Assembly (NCBI GenBank): GCA_963678705.1
Contig: OY783212.1
Location: forward strand, 4,278,001 to 4,342,000
DNA from: Panorpa germanica
Taxonomy: Eukaryota; Arthropoda; Insecta; Mecoptera; Panorpidae
Length of the DNA: 64,000 nucleotides
Direction: 5' to 3'
Made by a program: the position numbers and the translations under genes
Shown here: positions 1-12,459 of the stretch, one piece after another
Layout: each line of letters begins with the position of its first letter
Numbering within the stretch: the stretch's first letter is position 1
Notes under the pieces: generated by a model
Told to the model about the DNA's origin: nothing
The model's input: only the letters and a program-made list of their open reading frames with translations
Databases searched by the model: none

Positions 1-221
1 GTGCAAACCTTCACTTTAACCGCTTTGGTGTCCCTTATTATTAGTTGTAAAGGTTTGACTCTGTGTTTTTGACACATCAACTCTGCCTGTATTGACTGGA
101 TTAGTAACGGAAAGTACATGTTTTCTCCAGACAACTCTAAATTCTGTAAATAAAGTACCAGGTAATAAAGACTCTTACGGAAATTACAGCAACATCATTG
201 TGAAAATAGCATTTTGTTCTC
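1..221. other. flank downstream of the LRR gene
   Basis: No reading frame or repeat of note is visible here. Because the neighbouring LRR gene runs on the minus strand and stops at 222, this stretch is probably its 3' UTR or the start of intergenic DNA. No clear minus-strand AATAAA was seen. Confidence 0.3.
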
Positions 222-1613
222 CTATGCTATGATGTGCTTTACTATAGACTTGACTTTTAAACCAACAAGGTATCTGATTAAATATTTGTTGAAACTCACC
301 GTCAAATTTCTACACCCTCTGACTAAAGCAATACCGAGGTGTGTGTTAATACCAGGAGAGACTAATTTAATATCGGTCAAACTCTGACTTCTAGCAAGTT
401 CGCTCATGGCATTCTCCAAATGTCCCCTGGAATCTGGATCACCATTGTTTATAATAAGTTTGCTTATGTTTCGATGTGCCGCAATTGTTACAAATGTGTA
501 TGGAACAAGTTCAAGGCATTCACTTGATAACTCCAATTCCTGTAGATCCGCACAATTCCTTACAATATTTGTCACTATATCGCTGGTAACGCGAAACGTC
601 TTCAATCGGACAATCTTTAGGTGTATAAGTTTGTTAAAGGAATTACCACTTAAGTTATTTAGATTTCCAGACAGACTTAGATGCTGCAGCGTTGATGCTA
701 CTGTTTCTACTGCTTGGAAAATTCCCGGCACAATATAGGAATCAATAACAAACAAACTTAATGATTCAATAGTAGTACATCTTGCTATGCACTCGATAAG
801 TGTTTCATTGTCATCTACTATTGAATCCTCTGATATCTCTAACCGCTTTAACGTCCATGGTAATTTTTTTAGACAGACTCCGTTGATGTAACTATGAACC
901 AGTGTAAACTCCTCGAGACCTCTGTTGTTGAGGAATAATGTTTCCAAAATATCATCGCTGTGATCTTCCACGGTAAGTGTCAAGGATTTGAAGGTGGTCT
1001 TTTTACTAAGTATAAGTATATCGTTTCTGCATAGTTGTAGGAAAGGAAGGGATAGTATCTCTAGTGGGCATTGGTCAAATTGTGTACATATCCCGATAGG
1101 TACCACGTGTCCAGCTTGTTTTATTTCATACCGCTTAAGAGTTTTAGGTAAAGTTCTGACGTAATAAGAGTTAAACGTGGACACACTTACCAGCTCAGTA
1201 TTGCTTTGATACACCGCCTCCAAGATACTCTGATTTAGTTCGGACCATTCGATCCTAATATTCAGTATTTTTAAGTTAGTGTGATCACGTAAGATTAATA
1301 GATCATGCATATCTAATGTTATTCCCGGAACGTCCAGAATTTCTAACTTACGACTAAAAGCGACAATAGCACGGACAAAGTACTTGAAATCATTACATCT
1401 CGGCCTGGTGAGATGCACTTCCCTTAAATTTATACATTGATGTATCCGTTGTAGCGAAGGTAGGGCATCTTTATATAACACAGCATCTATGTTGAAGTAA
1501 TGTTTAAGCGCCCATGCATCATCTGCAGTCTTCATATGATCCAGAGAGGATGTAGAAGCATTTACATTTGATAACTCCATTTCGATAAAGCTGATGCTAC
1601 TAATTTCAAACAA
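222..1613 (-). CDS. leucine-rich-repeat protein, FBXL/AMN1-like, last exon
   Basis: The minus-strand frame encodes about 463 residues made almost entirely of leucine-rich repeats. Some 14-16 units of 25-28 residues can be picked out, for example CINLREVHL, SRKLEILDV, HTNLKILNI, CPLEILSL, TLKRLEIS, STLQHLSL and CADLQELEL. Units with a Cys before the LxxLxL strand resemble the cysteine-containing LRRs of F-box/LRR (FBXL) and AMN1 proteins, which present substrates to SCF ubiquitin ligases. No F-box is visible. There is no signal peptide or membrane segment. The codon at 1613 is TTG, so it is not a real start; the first in-frame ATG is at 1578-1580. The frame stays open to about 1643, where an in-frame TGA stops it, and an AG suitable as splice acceptor lies just inside. 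I infer that this is the terminal exon and that the F-box, if present, sits on an upstream exon not recognised here. Single-gene identity is not assigned. Confidence 0.75.
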   Translation of the reverse strand: MFEISSISFIEMELSNVNASTSSLDHMKTADDAWALKHYFNIDAVLYKDALPSLQRIHQCINLREVHLTRPRCNDFKYFVRAIVAFSRKLEILDVPGITLDMHDLLILRDHTNLKILNIRIEWSELNQSILEAVYQSNTELVSVSTFNSYYVRTLPKTLKRYEIKQAGHVVPIGICTQFDQCPLEILSLPFLQLCRNDILILSKKTTFKSLTLTVEDHSDDILETLFLNNRGLEEFTLVHSYINGVCLKKLPWTLKRLEISEDSIVDDNETLIECIARCTTIESLSLFVIDSYIVPGIFQAVETVASTLQHLSLSGNLNNLSGNSFNKLIHLKIVRLKTFRVTSDIVTNIVRNCADLQELELSSECLELVPYTFVTIAAHRNISKLIINNGDPDSRGHLENAMSELARSQSLTDIKLVSPGINTHLGIALVRGCRNLTVSFNKYLIRYLVGLKVKSIVKHIIA

Positions 1614-1643
1614 TGGAGATTGGAGTGGACAGGTAACAAATCT

Positions 1644-2105
1644 TCATTCACCTAACATGAAAACACAAATCACTAAGTTGTAATCAAATTATTTAATTAT
1701 CAGTAAACTAAAACGAACATCAAAAATATAACAAAATATTACAATTGAAAATTCTTTCGTCAGCTGAAGACACTGAACAAACAACAGCACAAATGAAATG
1801 TATCTATTGTATCTTCTTGTAATTGAACGAACAAATGATGGTATGCTTGAGGAACAGAATATTTATTATTGATTTGCTCCTATTGTTTCTACTAGTGTAG
1901 CTGATGCTCGGCTCCGATGTTCCTTTTTTGCCAATAACGTCGTTGCCAAATCGTGCTATTTTATCAACCATACCAATGCTCTCTTTGTCAACACTATCGC
2001 ATTGTTAAACACAGAGCCAGCCACGGCTTTCCAAGGACCATCCTCGAAATGCCATTGTGACTAGATACTTAAATGGTAACTAGATATCTAGATACATTAC
2101 AAAAC
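1644..2105. other. upstream of LRR exon, faint coding-like stretch
   Basis: No confident gene is present. On the minus strand about 1790-2000 reads as a roughly 65-codon open frame (it includes ...SIGMVDKIARFGNDVIGKK...) and has somewhat higher GC than its surroundings. An in-frame stop lies upstream and no family is recognised. It could be a missed exon of the LRR gene or a decayed fragment. Confidence 0.2.
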
Positions 2106-2109
2106 TGTA

Positions 2110-2350
2110 TGTAACATAGTAATGAAAATCAGAAGCTGAATGTGGGTAGGAGCAGTAAATAAATTAAGGATGTCAGTGAAAAGACCTGCGAAGAAAGAAC
2201 AAAGAAGAGGGGATAGATGGTAGAGGTACAGAGAATATGCAGAGAGAAAGAGATTAGGAGAGTTACATAGAGATGGAATAGAAGCAAACTTGACAGTAAA
2301 GTGGTCGACAAGAACAAGGATAAACATTTTTGGGAAGTTGAAAATGGGTT
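2110..2350 (+). pseudogene. LINE 3'-end relic (plus strand)
   Basis: This purine-rich stretch translates on the plus strand to a charged Arg/Lys/Glu-rich peptide (RYREYAERKRLGELHRD), broken by a stop. It resembles the C-terminal tail of R1/Jockey-type LINE ORF2 proteins. The degradation and short length point to a 5'-truncated, dead copy. The minus-strand open frames in the same place are shadows of the purine-rich strand. Confidence 0.35.
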
Positions 2351-3150
2351 AAGTTTAGTTAAATGTTAGTTAAATTTAATAAATTTAAACATTAAATAAA
2401 AGAAATAACAAAACAAAGAAATAATAAAACAAGGCGAATAAATGAAATACAGTATTGCACAACTGACTGGTTGACGACAATTTCAATAAAATTTGATCTA
2501 TCATAAAAATATTGTTTAAGACATTGTAAAACATCACCAGTACTTATTAGTCAATCGTTGCGCTATCTTGTCCTTGTACTGAACGATATCTATCAATGAT
2601 TAACCATCATTTTAAAAGAAATGAATTGCTTTTGGCTTATACAATCTCATGAAACATTACGAGTCATTTTTTTTCTGTCACCATTATTGATAATTTGATA
2701 CGTATCTAATTTACTGTGTACTTAGTACATTGTTACTCGTCCGGTGACGTATAAAGTCTGTAACCTCTATTTATCATCATGTTCTTAAGAAATGTATGCA
2801 TAGACAACCGGACCAATCGATATTGAATCTTAGATGCAATCGTGGACATTTCAACATCATCTTTTCTTATATTTCAAATTTATTTTTGTGCTTTGCTTTG
2901 ATACGATGTAAGGTTGTTTAAAGGTAGACATCTACAGGTCCGTATGCTTCGTATCAAACGCATTAAATGTAGGCAATGTGTATGTAGAGAGCACTATATA
3001 TTTAGTGGTATCTACATGGTCAGTCGTATAAATGTGTTGTCCTTTGCATTTTCAACCAGGATGCTTCAAAAACGACCTCGATCTCAGATAGTCAGTCTGT
3101 GTGTTGTCTCACTAGAAACGTAGTGGTCTTTCATAGTACTTACATTGTAT
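2351..3150. other. intergenic, nothing recognised
   Basis: AT-rich DNA with only short chance frames. I see no RNA gene, repeat or conserved motif. Confidence 0.4.
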
Positions 3151-3446
3151 GAGTATTTTCCAATTGCAGCATTCAATGTTCCAACTAGAGCAATACCTCG
3201 TTCAGAAGAACACTTTAAAAAGTTCTGCTCTCGCATGATACTAACTTATTAGCATAAAATGTAGAAATTCTTGATATTGTTGACAATTGCATGTAAAAAA
3301 TATATAAACAATTTTTAAGAATAAAAATGAACAAGTATAGATGAAGGTATAGATAAGGAAACTAATGAATGTTCCAATTAAACATCCGCACATTGCGACA
3401 CAGTGCGTCACTAAGTAGAATTGTGCTCTGTAATTGGAAAACATCC
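3151..3446. mobile_element. MITE, TTTTCCAATT terminal-repeat family, copy 1
   Basis: The left end reads GAGTATTTTCCAATTGCAG and the right end TGTAATTGGAAAACATCC, which are inverted copies of each other. An internal segment beginning AAAATGTAGAAATTC and running into ATTGTTGACAATT recurs in a second copy at 32817-33177, so both belong to one family of non-autonomous DNA transposons. No transposase is encoded. The inner left part (about 3218-3240) also recurs inverted at 6598-6626. Confidence 0.6.
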
Positions 3447-4440
3447 ACTTTCTACTGATTTTAGTTTTATCTGTATTGTTTAGCCACACAAATGTAGCAT
3501 CGTCCAGCTACCGATCTCACTTATTGCCACAGTTGACCTGAAGTGGTCTTGACTAACAAAACTACTTTGTCTTTAAGTTAGGGTAAAACAATTTTACCTT
3601 TTCTTCTCCAATGACTACTATCAAACGCATTGTTTAACATTTAAAGCTAAAAATACCCTTCTGAAAGAAATCCCAATATGTCTGCATTTATGTACTTATC
3701 TTTTATCTAATAATTAACAAACAACATATTTTCTTTTTCCAGTAATCCATTACATTGTTCATTTTTACCTTTAATTAACTTTACTTGTATCAACGCTTGT
3801 ACATAAAGCCTTTTCTCACTAATTCCATATTTAATAAGTAATTAAGTATCCGTTGATATGCGATGGGTAAACACGGTCAAGTGTGTGCTTAATAGATAAT
3901 GTAAATATCTAAACATAGTTGTATATGTGATATAATTTTTATATAATAATCATTATCGCGTACGAGTACTTGAAATAATTAAAAACCACACATAGAATTA
4001 GATATTGATTCACTCTGAAGTGTTTTATTATTGTAGAATTAATATTACACGAGTATATCGGTTGTCAGTGTTGGCTTTAGATCGAACAAACCTTTTAAGT
4101 CTCGTTAGATTGCTGTGATGTTTGTATAAAACGTGCCATAAAGAACTTGAACAGAAAACGTGGAAAAGACGGATCTCGGTTTACCGTATAAAAGATTTAA
4201 AAAGGTTCAACTACTAAAAACAGTTCTTTAGACTAATATATTAGCCCCGTTAAATGAGGATTTAACCTCAGAAGGAAAAGGAGTTTGTTCGCCATTTTTT
4301 TTATACATTTTGCATAATTTAATCAGCTTTCATATACCGTGAAAACAATTAAAATATATTTAGCGGTTCCTTAGATATCACATTTATACGATTGCGGTAG
4401 CCAGTTGCCTTTATGTCCTTATAACAACATTAACATTTTA
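3447..4440. other. intergenic, nothing recognised
   Basis: AT-rich stretch without a supportable gene, RNA or repeat. Confidence 0.4.
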
Positions 4441-5080
4441 CATTTTCTTTACAAATTTTTTACATTTTTTACATTCTCTTCTTCCTTTTCAATGTTCGTT
4501 TTCCTTATTATTTTCCTGCACTTCCTCCTCCTTACTTCCACCACCTATTCACTTTTTTCTCTTTTCTTGCAATCATACTTCTTGCAATCATATTCACGAC
4601 TTCTTCTGCTTACAAAGTTTCTCCTCCTTCCCTTCACACCTTTATCCACACTCTTCTTCACTCTTTCCTTCCAATAACTCCTCCAAGCTTAATTCACTTT
4701 CTACTTTATCCTGACACCTATACTTAATGTGTTCTAATTTTCCCTCTTCTACCGTTCCCCAATACTTATTGCCTCTCTCTTCATTCCCAAGACTGAATCT
4801 AGCAATCATTTTCACATTCCTTCCCTCTTTGTTTTCCCGATACCGTGGCAATCCCTTAGTCCATAACCTCCTTTATCTTGTGTTGTATCTTTCTTCGTCC
4901 ATCTATTCTCTCCTGTTGTTGAATCTCTAAGTCTTCATTTTATTTTGCTTCTTACCTCCCTTCCCTTACTCATACTGCCCTTCATAATACCTTCGCCTTT
5001 CCCTCTTTTCGTCTTGCATTCCTTCCCTTCTTCATTTTCTCCGCCACCACTCTTTTCCGTTCTCTGCGTAGTAAGATTTT
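4440..5080 (-). pseudogene. LINE ORF2 C-terminal relic (minus strand)
   Basis: The plus strand is strikingly pyrimidine-rich because the minus strand carries a Lys/Glu/Arg-rich frame. On the minus strand 4642-4851 reads ...IARFSLGNEERGNKYWG..., close to the ARFRCGNEERxNxYW block that precedes the zinc-knuckle end of R1-like insect LINE ORF2 proteins. The usual Cys-rich knuckle is degraded, and the upstream part (to about 5080) stays charged and coding-like but has stops. The copy is dead. It is a different LINE lineage from the one with the GGACCGTGGTCC tail found elsewhere in this window. Confidence 0.5.
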
Positions 5081-8000
5081 GAATCTTCCATAAAACAGGG
5101 AAAGGGGGGAAAGTTTCAGTGGCTGCACTTCTAGAAATTATCTACATTCTCATTTCTATCACAAAGTGCAGTATTAACCTGCGCTGTCTAACTGCTTTTA
5201 AATCCCGGCTTAGCTTTATCCTCTCACTCTTCGCGCAATATCTTGGGAATGGTTATACGAAAAAATGCATCAAATTTGTAGAGAAGTTTATACAGCTTTA
5301 CTAATAGCTCAAATACCGATGCTGCCCGGGGTCGACCGGGGACCTCGATTGGAACTTCATTATTTATTGAAAATACATGGTAACATAAAAATGTTTTTAT
5401 GATCTTAATATTAATTCCAGACGACTAAATTCTTTAATAAATACATCAATTTAGTTTACAGTCTCTATCATTACAACTAGACATAGATAAACAATTTAAG
5501 CCAGGGCGCACACAGAGAACAACACTGTTTTTAGAAAGTCGTAGAATGACTGATACAAAGCCATTTAAATGTCAAACAAACAGTTTTGTCGCTAGTGTAG
5601 AGAACACAATCGGTTTAAATAGTAAAGTGTGCTTCTAGCCTAACTAGCAGTTATGTATATATAGTTAACAGTCGTTGACTCCTTCAGTCATAAATATTAT
5701 TGACAAAAATGTCTGTAAGACATCAATCATTTTTAAGTAAAGAACGAACATAAATTATCTTTAGCGCATTGTTGCCCTGCAGCAATTCCACTTTATCAAT
5801 AAAAATATGTGTTTTTATCTTGTAAATCTTCATATTTATTAAACCTAATTTCACCTTAGTTCACACCACTCATTGGATTACTGAATTTTAACTAAATATC
5901 ATTTTGTGACAGTTCTTGCACAAAGTGTTTGTTGGGTATCGATAGATTTGACAGCTGTCATTTGTTTGACTTTGTGGTATTTATTGCGTTTGCCTTGATG
6001 GAAATGCATTCTGATGTTTCTATGCAACATCGTGGTCTACCTGGGTTTGGATTTCTGCCAGAGAGTACCTGAGCTTAAGTCAACGGACCAACACTCCACC
6101 CAGGACGGGTTTAAAACAGGACAAGGTTGTCCGCCATTAGGTATTAAAGTGAAAGATTGTGCAGTTGCATTTTATTAGTGCAGAGGCGCTTGCAGAATAT
6201 TTAATAGAGGGAGCTTAACCTTCGTTCTGTCTAGTTCAAGTTGCTGCAAAGTCCATTAGATTAGTTGGTCATATTCCATCTAGTGTACATTCTATTCCGG
6301 TTTTTATTCTGGTAATTACAAAGCACAATGCGATTTGCGAATTGGAACCTTCATTAGTTTTTTAACATGTACCTTCATCCATATTTTATTTTCCTATTTT
6401 ATTTTCAAAATATTTTAATATTTTTAAATAAATTTATAAATTTTATTTTATTTAAAATAATATTTTTATGGTTTAAATACAAAATGGATTATTATTAAAG
6501 ATTTCATACAATGGTATAGGAAATATTAATCAATAGCTATTGCCAACAATAAAGAACTTCTACATTTCATATTAATTAGTTGGTATCAATTGCACACATC
6601 ATGCGAGAGCAGAACTTTTGAAAATGCTAAACCCATTTAATCTTCAAACTGCGAACAGGACATACGAGGTTGACGCATCAACACTTAAAGAGTAATACAA
6701 CACCTCATCAGTGCTGCAACTGTCAGACGCAAATAACAGTACATCCTAGTAACCTGCCCACAATTTCAAACTCAACGAACAAAACACAGCATCAGTGGTG
6801 AACTAAAGGACATACTTACAAACAATCCAAAAGAAATTCAAAAAGTGCTCGAGTTCTTAACTGATATAAACTTAACTTAGATCAAATTTATTCTTGACGT
6901 TGAAATCGCCTCAAATTTTGAATCCTATTAGATAAAATATTACTAGGTTTCGTTTGAGGAAAATGTTACACGCATTTATGGTAATAGATGTTTAATTGCC
7001 TTTCCTATAAATGGACGATAATTCACAGATAAAATCAAATGGAGTCTTCTTCATAGACAACAAAATTTATTTCAGATTAAAGTAATCAATGTCAAACAAA
7101 AAAAAAAATAAAGAAGAACATTTTTGTGAGCGTTAAAACGGTGTTTGCTAAGGAAGCCGTGAAGAAAAAAACAGTAGTCTATATTTTAAGCATTCTTAAA
7201 TTTGTGCTTTCTAATTATCTTGAAGTTTTAGAATCTTTGATTTGCATAGTAGGGTACCTAGAATTGAAGGAGTGCTTCTAAAGTCCAATAGTACAAGCTG
7301 AGAGTGTAGCGCAGTAATTCCACGAGTTAGATAATTAACAATATCGTCGAATACTACATATGAACAATGCGTACGTGAATCAACAATTAACTTCGGTTCC
7401 TGTTTGATCGACTAAGTGTGAGTCAGTTAAAAAAAATTGTTTCGTCAGAAATCAATTTGTGAATTTAATTTTTCAAAGAATTTATTTATGTCCGAAATGG
7501 TTATTTGCTTTTGCAATAAATTGGTTGTAAAACTAATTGTAATGTGAAATGACGCAAGTATTAATGTATTAAACTCATATATACTATTGAATTTCGAAAT
7601 TGGGCTACTCCGGTCGGTGTTTTAATTCACAGTTATAGTGGAAGAGGTTGCATAAGTTGATTGAACAGATGCTTTACATTTGTATAGCGTTTTTCCCCAG
7701 TTCGCTGTACAACAATACCACTCCATAGCACCTTATTGCTTTTCTCTTTAGAAAACCTCAACTATTCATCGGTGACAGATTTGAGTGTTTGAGAACCACT
7801 ATTAATTGGCATCCTTAGCATTAAACCAATCAATTACTTTTTTATGCCATCTTTCAGTAGCTCCCGCAACAATAAAAAAGTTAAATTATAAAATTCCATC
7901 TTAAAGTCTAAAATAAAATATTTTGTTTTATTATTTAAATACATATATCAAATTTCTTTTAACAAAACTAAAGTAGCTGATGCTTTTTTATGATTTGTTC

Positions 8001-8947
8001 TATCATATCGGACATCGCATCGGTTCGACAGACTTTAAAACATTTAAAACCAGTTTATTTATATTCGGATTTTTTTTTTTATTTTCTAAAATAGGTTTTA
8101 TTCAAACTATAAATGACTCAACAAAATTTACTTTTCAAATTCTTTTGTTACCTAAATCAGTCAGACCAGATACTGGTCCTGGTACATATTTATCAATTTG
8201 GTTTGAAGGTTTAACTTATCTTCGAAGACATTGTTGAAATAATATTATCTTTATCATTCATTTAATTCTGATACATTCGCTTCAAAATCAGTTCTCGTTT
8301 CTTCAACTATAGAGAATGTACACAGGGTGTGAATAAAGTAAAAACCCTTAAAGCATATTTGCAATTTGCTAAACTGCATTTAGACAAAGTTGTTAGCTGC
8401 AGATTATAAAGTTTAGTAGTACTTTTGGATTTTTTTAGTTTTATGAACGGCTATCAAACCATACCACGAGGAATTATGCCTCAATTGATGAACTATAACA
8501 AAGCAAAGTTACGACTGCCAAATATCAACTAGTTAAAGTGTCTTCATCAAGTTTTATGTTTCATTTTCTGTAGTCTATAGTAAATCTATTCGTAAACTAA
8601 GCTTTCACAAGTTTCTCTCTAGGGTCTATCCAGAAATAAGGTATTACCTCTTTAACTCCCCCGCCCCCTGCACCAAAATCCACAGTGTGTACCAAGAGTC
8701 AGGCTTATGACATTCCTCCTTGTCCAAACAACATATGATAATAATATTCAACTTTTAGAAACCTTGTGTTTTTTTTACTGCTTTTGTAAATATTGAAGAC
8801 ATTTTTCAGTTAAAATAAAAAATAAACATAATAAAATGTACACTGACGATAACAAATTTATATCTTTTATAACTTTTTCCATATTTCTGTCTGAATCAGA
8901 AACTTTTTTAATTACGAGTATAATTTACACATCATATTTTCTTGCAG
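5081..8947. other. intergenic; one MITE scrap
   Basis: No gene can be supported. Positions 6598-6626 are an inverted match to 3218-3240 inside the first MITE and are probably a fragment of that family. A plus-strand frame at 7980-8237 (85 codons) has no recognisable features and is rejected. The remainder is AT-rich with short homopolymers. Confidence 0.4.
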
Positions 8948-9067
8948 CAAGATGATGCTAAAACATGCCAAATGCAGTGCCGCATCATGAATGATACTCA
9001 AGGTCGCAAAGTTTGGGTGCCACTCTTCTAAGGACGAGAAACTCAAGAATGACTACTTAATATTGTG
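8948..9067 (+). other. possible internal non-coding exon
   Basis: This 120-nt GC-richer island is framed by a very good acceptor (TTTTCTTGCAG, ending at 8947) and a consensus donor (GTGAGT from 9068). All three frames contain a stop, so it could only be a 5' UTR or long non-coding RNA exon, or the decayed exon of a gene. It lies on the same strand as inx2, 3.7 kb upstream, so a 5' UTR exon of that gene is one option. RNA evidence is not available here. Confidence 0.3.
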
Positions 9068-11059
9068 GTGAGTCAGATTCCTTGGTTTTTATTATTTCTT
9101 TATTTCATTTATTTAACTCACTACAGTTTTTGTAGTGTTCTGGTTTCATATTTGTTACTACACCGATGCTTATTAAGTTTATGATTATGTTTGTGTATAA
9201 TCAATTTAACTTAATAACAACCAAAGCCAGAAAATGTAACTGTGGTCCGGAGATCGAATCTGAAGATACAACAGTAAAGATACTACAGTAAAACCATTTA
9301 CAATTCATGTTACACTGCTCTATCAATTAATTTACAAGATTCCCATTTGGTTTTACAAACTGTCATACAAAATATTAAATTATGTCATATCGTTTTTAAG
9401 GTTTTAAAATAAACAAGGCACAGCAAAATATAAACCACAATAGATTTGTTTCTTAAAAGATATTCTTCGGTTTCTATAGCTTGCATGTTTGGACTGTTTC
9501 AAATCGGAACTAAAGGCATTCCACTTTCAAGGCTAAACAGGGCCCCGGGAAAACTGTTAGGCTAGGGCACATGCAAGTAACAGACACCAATACGATTTCA
9601 ATCAAACATGTTTACCAGAAATTGTTAAACAGCTATGATCCATGGGAATTTGGAACTATTTCTTTTATAGGTTATTGGAACATAACCTATTTATAAATGC
9701 GCATATTTAATAAGCGATTCAAATTGGAAATGTAAAAGAAATTTGACAGCTTACTGTAATGTTATTTATTCTTATAAGAGGAAAGATTTATGCTCTTAGT
9801 CTTTGCCTTAGCGTACACTGTAGACATTATGTCTTTAGGCAGTCGATATCGAATCATTTGTTACAATCAATGTGTACGTAATTATTTTAGTATAAATATT
9901 GACGTTTTAAATAATTCCACTTGCGATTCTATCAGATTGTAGCAACACGGTATGTGGCTGAAGGTATTGAGAGAAATAGGTTAACAAGTGACAGCGAATA
10001 TTGTTAATGCATTACATGTGTTGTAACATAAATTAGACATTAAATATAAAATATGATTTAATAAATATTCTGAGATATTACCATCCGCATCAATAGCTGA
10101 CATATATTTCGAATTTTATTCTACTTCTGGAAGTGAATTATCATCTTTCTTCACCGTTCTGTGCTATCATCCTTATATTGTTAGTTCTGAGTTATCTATC
10201 GACTCACAAAATAAACATGGTAATCTTATTTTCTTCTAACCAGGTAAAACCTAGATTCTGAGATGTTTGTTTTAGATAAGATGATTTGGAGAGATGCCTT
10301 ACTAACATAGTCATCAGTACTTAGAATTATTTATTTTGTGCATATTTTTTTAAATCGTTTATTAAATTATGCATTCATTACAGATCAGTATACGTTTATA
10401 AAGAAATTTTATATTTGAAAAAAAAATTGTATTAAAATATTTCAAAGTACTGTTTCCTTTAAATTTAAAGTTCTGCCCTGGTCAACCAGCTCACAGCGTG
10501 TTCGACAGACCAACATTAAATCGAACCTAGTGCTTTTACCGTAACAAAATGAATTGTTTAATTAAAATATTAACTGTGAGAGATATCCCGAAGGCATTTA
10601 AATAAGACATACCAGAACCACAGTAGTTTAAAAGATATTTTTTTATGTAATAAAATAATTAGCTGTTAATTTACTATTTTTAATTAATTACCAACCAGAC
10701 ATACAGCATTCTCATTTAGATGAGAAAATAATTGAATGTTTCTTTACTGGCTGTTGAATTTTCGTCCATCCGTTTCGTTTCTAGGCATGGTAGGTACCGT
10801 GCATTCCTTTCTTTCATATTGTATTACTCATAATAAATTGAAAGTGTCAAGTCATCCTCGGGAACGGGTGCTAGCACGGCCAAAGAGAACAAGGTGTTCC
10901 AATCTCAACTATTCTATCTATTGAATGGTAGAATCAAATAAGTTTTTACGTGATCAACTCTAATAAGATTTTAAAAATTAACAAACTGTTATTATAAATT
11001 AAAATATTTTAGACAGCTTTTCTTTTTAAAATAATTTAGAAAAACCTTTAACATTTTGT
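9068..11059. other. intergenic, nothing recognised
   Basis: AT-rich DNA without genes or RNA genes that I can support. The 62-codon frame at 10736-10924 shows no family features. Confidence 0.4.
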
Positions 11060-11105
11060 TCTTTAAAAGCCCGAGAAATCATCAACAAAAAAAGAAAAAA
11101 TATTC
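11060..11105 (+). repeat. LINE 3' tail fragment
   Basis: The string AAAGCCCGAGAAATCATC followed by an A-rich run matches the end of the LINE tails at 22198-22265 and 34430-34497 (AAGAAGCCCGTGAAGTATTAAT-type sequence). It is a short, strongly 5'-truncated copy in plus orientation. Confidence 0.45.
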
Positions 11106-11214
11106 TTTAAATGACTATTTTATTTACCACACTTATACCTTGAATAATATTGCGACTAGATACTTAAAAATAGTCACATTTCAAATTCTGATAGTTAACT
11201 TTCCCAGTATATAA

Positions 11215-11300
11215 ATATATTTTTTATTTTATTATTATTATTATTTTTTTATTAGCTTCTTTGGTCCACGGTCCTTTTTTCGCCCTCCCTGTATATGTAT
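11215..11300 (-). repeat. LINE 3' tail with (TAA)n end
   Basis: Read on the minus strand, this is GGGCGAAAAAAGGACCGTGG followed by ACCAAAGAAGC and then an A/T-rich tail of TAA-type repeats. It is the same 3' end as at 22198-22265. The stem-loop GGACC/GGTCC is partly broken here. It is a short 5'-truncated insertion. Confidence 0.55.
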
Positions 11301-12459
11301 GTATATATATCATACATTTTTTTAATATAAAACATTTTTCAAAACCCAAATTAATGTGCGCTGTATTAAGAGAGATAATACGCATTTAAAACGGGCCCGT
11401 ACAATAAATGAATATTTTTACAAATTTGTGCTGAACTATTGCAAATTTATACCGAATTGAATGGTACCTAAGATAAATATGCATTATATTTATACTGTTC
11501 TTATTAAACATATGTCTTCTATTTCTTTATATCCTAAAACCTTGTTTTTGCCAACTTTTCTTGCGAAAATTTTAAATTTGGAACCAGGATGAAATTTTAC
11601 AAAATCGCATTGAAAGTTTTTAACTGAAATAATTTTAATTTTTGCTAAAACGTAGACATGTTTTTATAACATCTCTTCGTATTTTATATTTTGAAAAATT
11701 TAATATTTTCAAGAGAAAAATGACAGGAAAATAACATATTCTGAAGTATGGATACTGATTCTCGTGATTTCTACAAATGCGTAACGTACCCATACATTCA
11801 AAAGAAGTGGTTGAACATATGTTTTAACTTATAGTAAAGAAAAATATATTTTATCAGAACATGTGTAGCCATTGTCTAGCGCTGCACAGTGTACAGTGCG
11901 TTGCCTCACACGTACACGCAGAGCGCACACATGTGCGTACCACTACTAGGCATTTGCTATTGTATAATACAACTCAGCTACTCGGTACTTTCAGTAATAT
12001 GTATTACATGAAATGCAGTAAAAGCAATAGTTTTACAACAATGCAAACGGGAATATTTTTTGAGCGTGAATGTACACGTTTTCAAATGATTTAAGAAAGA
12101 GGTGTATTAACCGATTTGGTTTAAAATGTAAAAATAATAATTTAGAAGTTTCCAGATTGCGGAATTTTGTATTTGTAACAAGTAAGTGTTTAGTATTCTT
12201 TACAATTTATTTTTAGTTTAGAATCTAACTTACTAAATGATAAACAATAGTTTTCAATAGAAAGCGTTGTGTTTACTAGCTTTGCTAGCTTAGCTGTGCT
12301 TTAATTTGACATAGATAACACACACGTTTGTCTATGTGCCTAAGAACATGAGGAGGTTCGCTGCATGAATGCTAGTTCAGAAGAATAACAAAACATTTCT
12401 TGGATTTAGTGATTTTACAGACTATACCTAATGCCAGTCTCGTCATCCCTACCACCAGA
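11301..12459. other. intergenic upstream of inx2
   Basis: AT-rich with a GC-richer patch near 11880-11940 that holds many CAC/GTG motifs. No frame or RNA gene can be supported; the 77-codon frame at 11861 has no recognisable features. Confidence 0.35.

Noticed and set aside
2097-2327. Two overlapping minus-strand frames rich in Phe, Leu and Ser
   Set aside because: They are the antisense of a purine-rich LINE remnant.
4405-4930. Plus-strand hydrophobic frames
   Set aside because: Antisense of the charged LINE ORF2 relic; pyrimidine-rich composition explains them.
7980-8237. 85-codon frame, considered as a protein or mitochondrial insert
   Set aside because: No recognisable mitochondrial or nuclear protein; composition is AT-driven.
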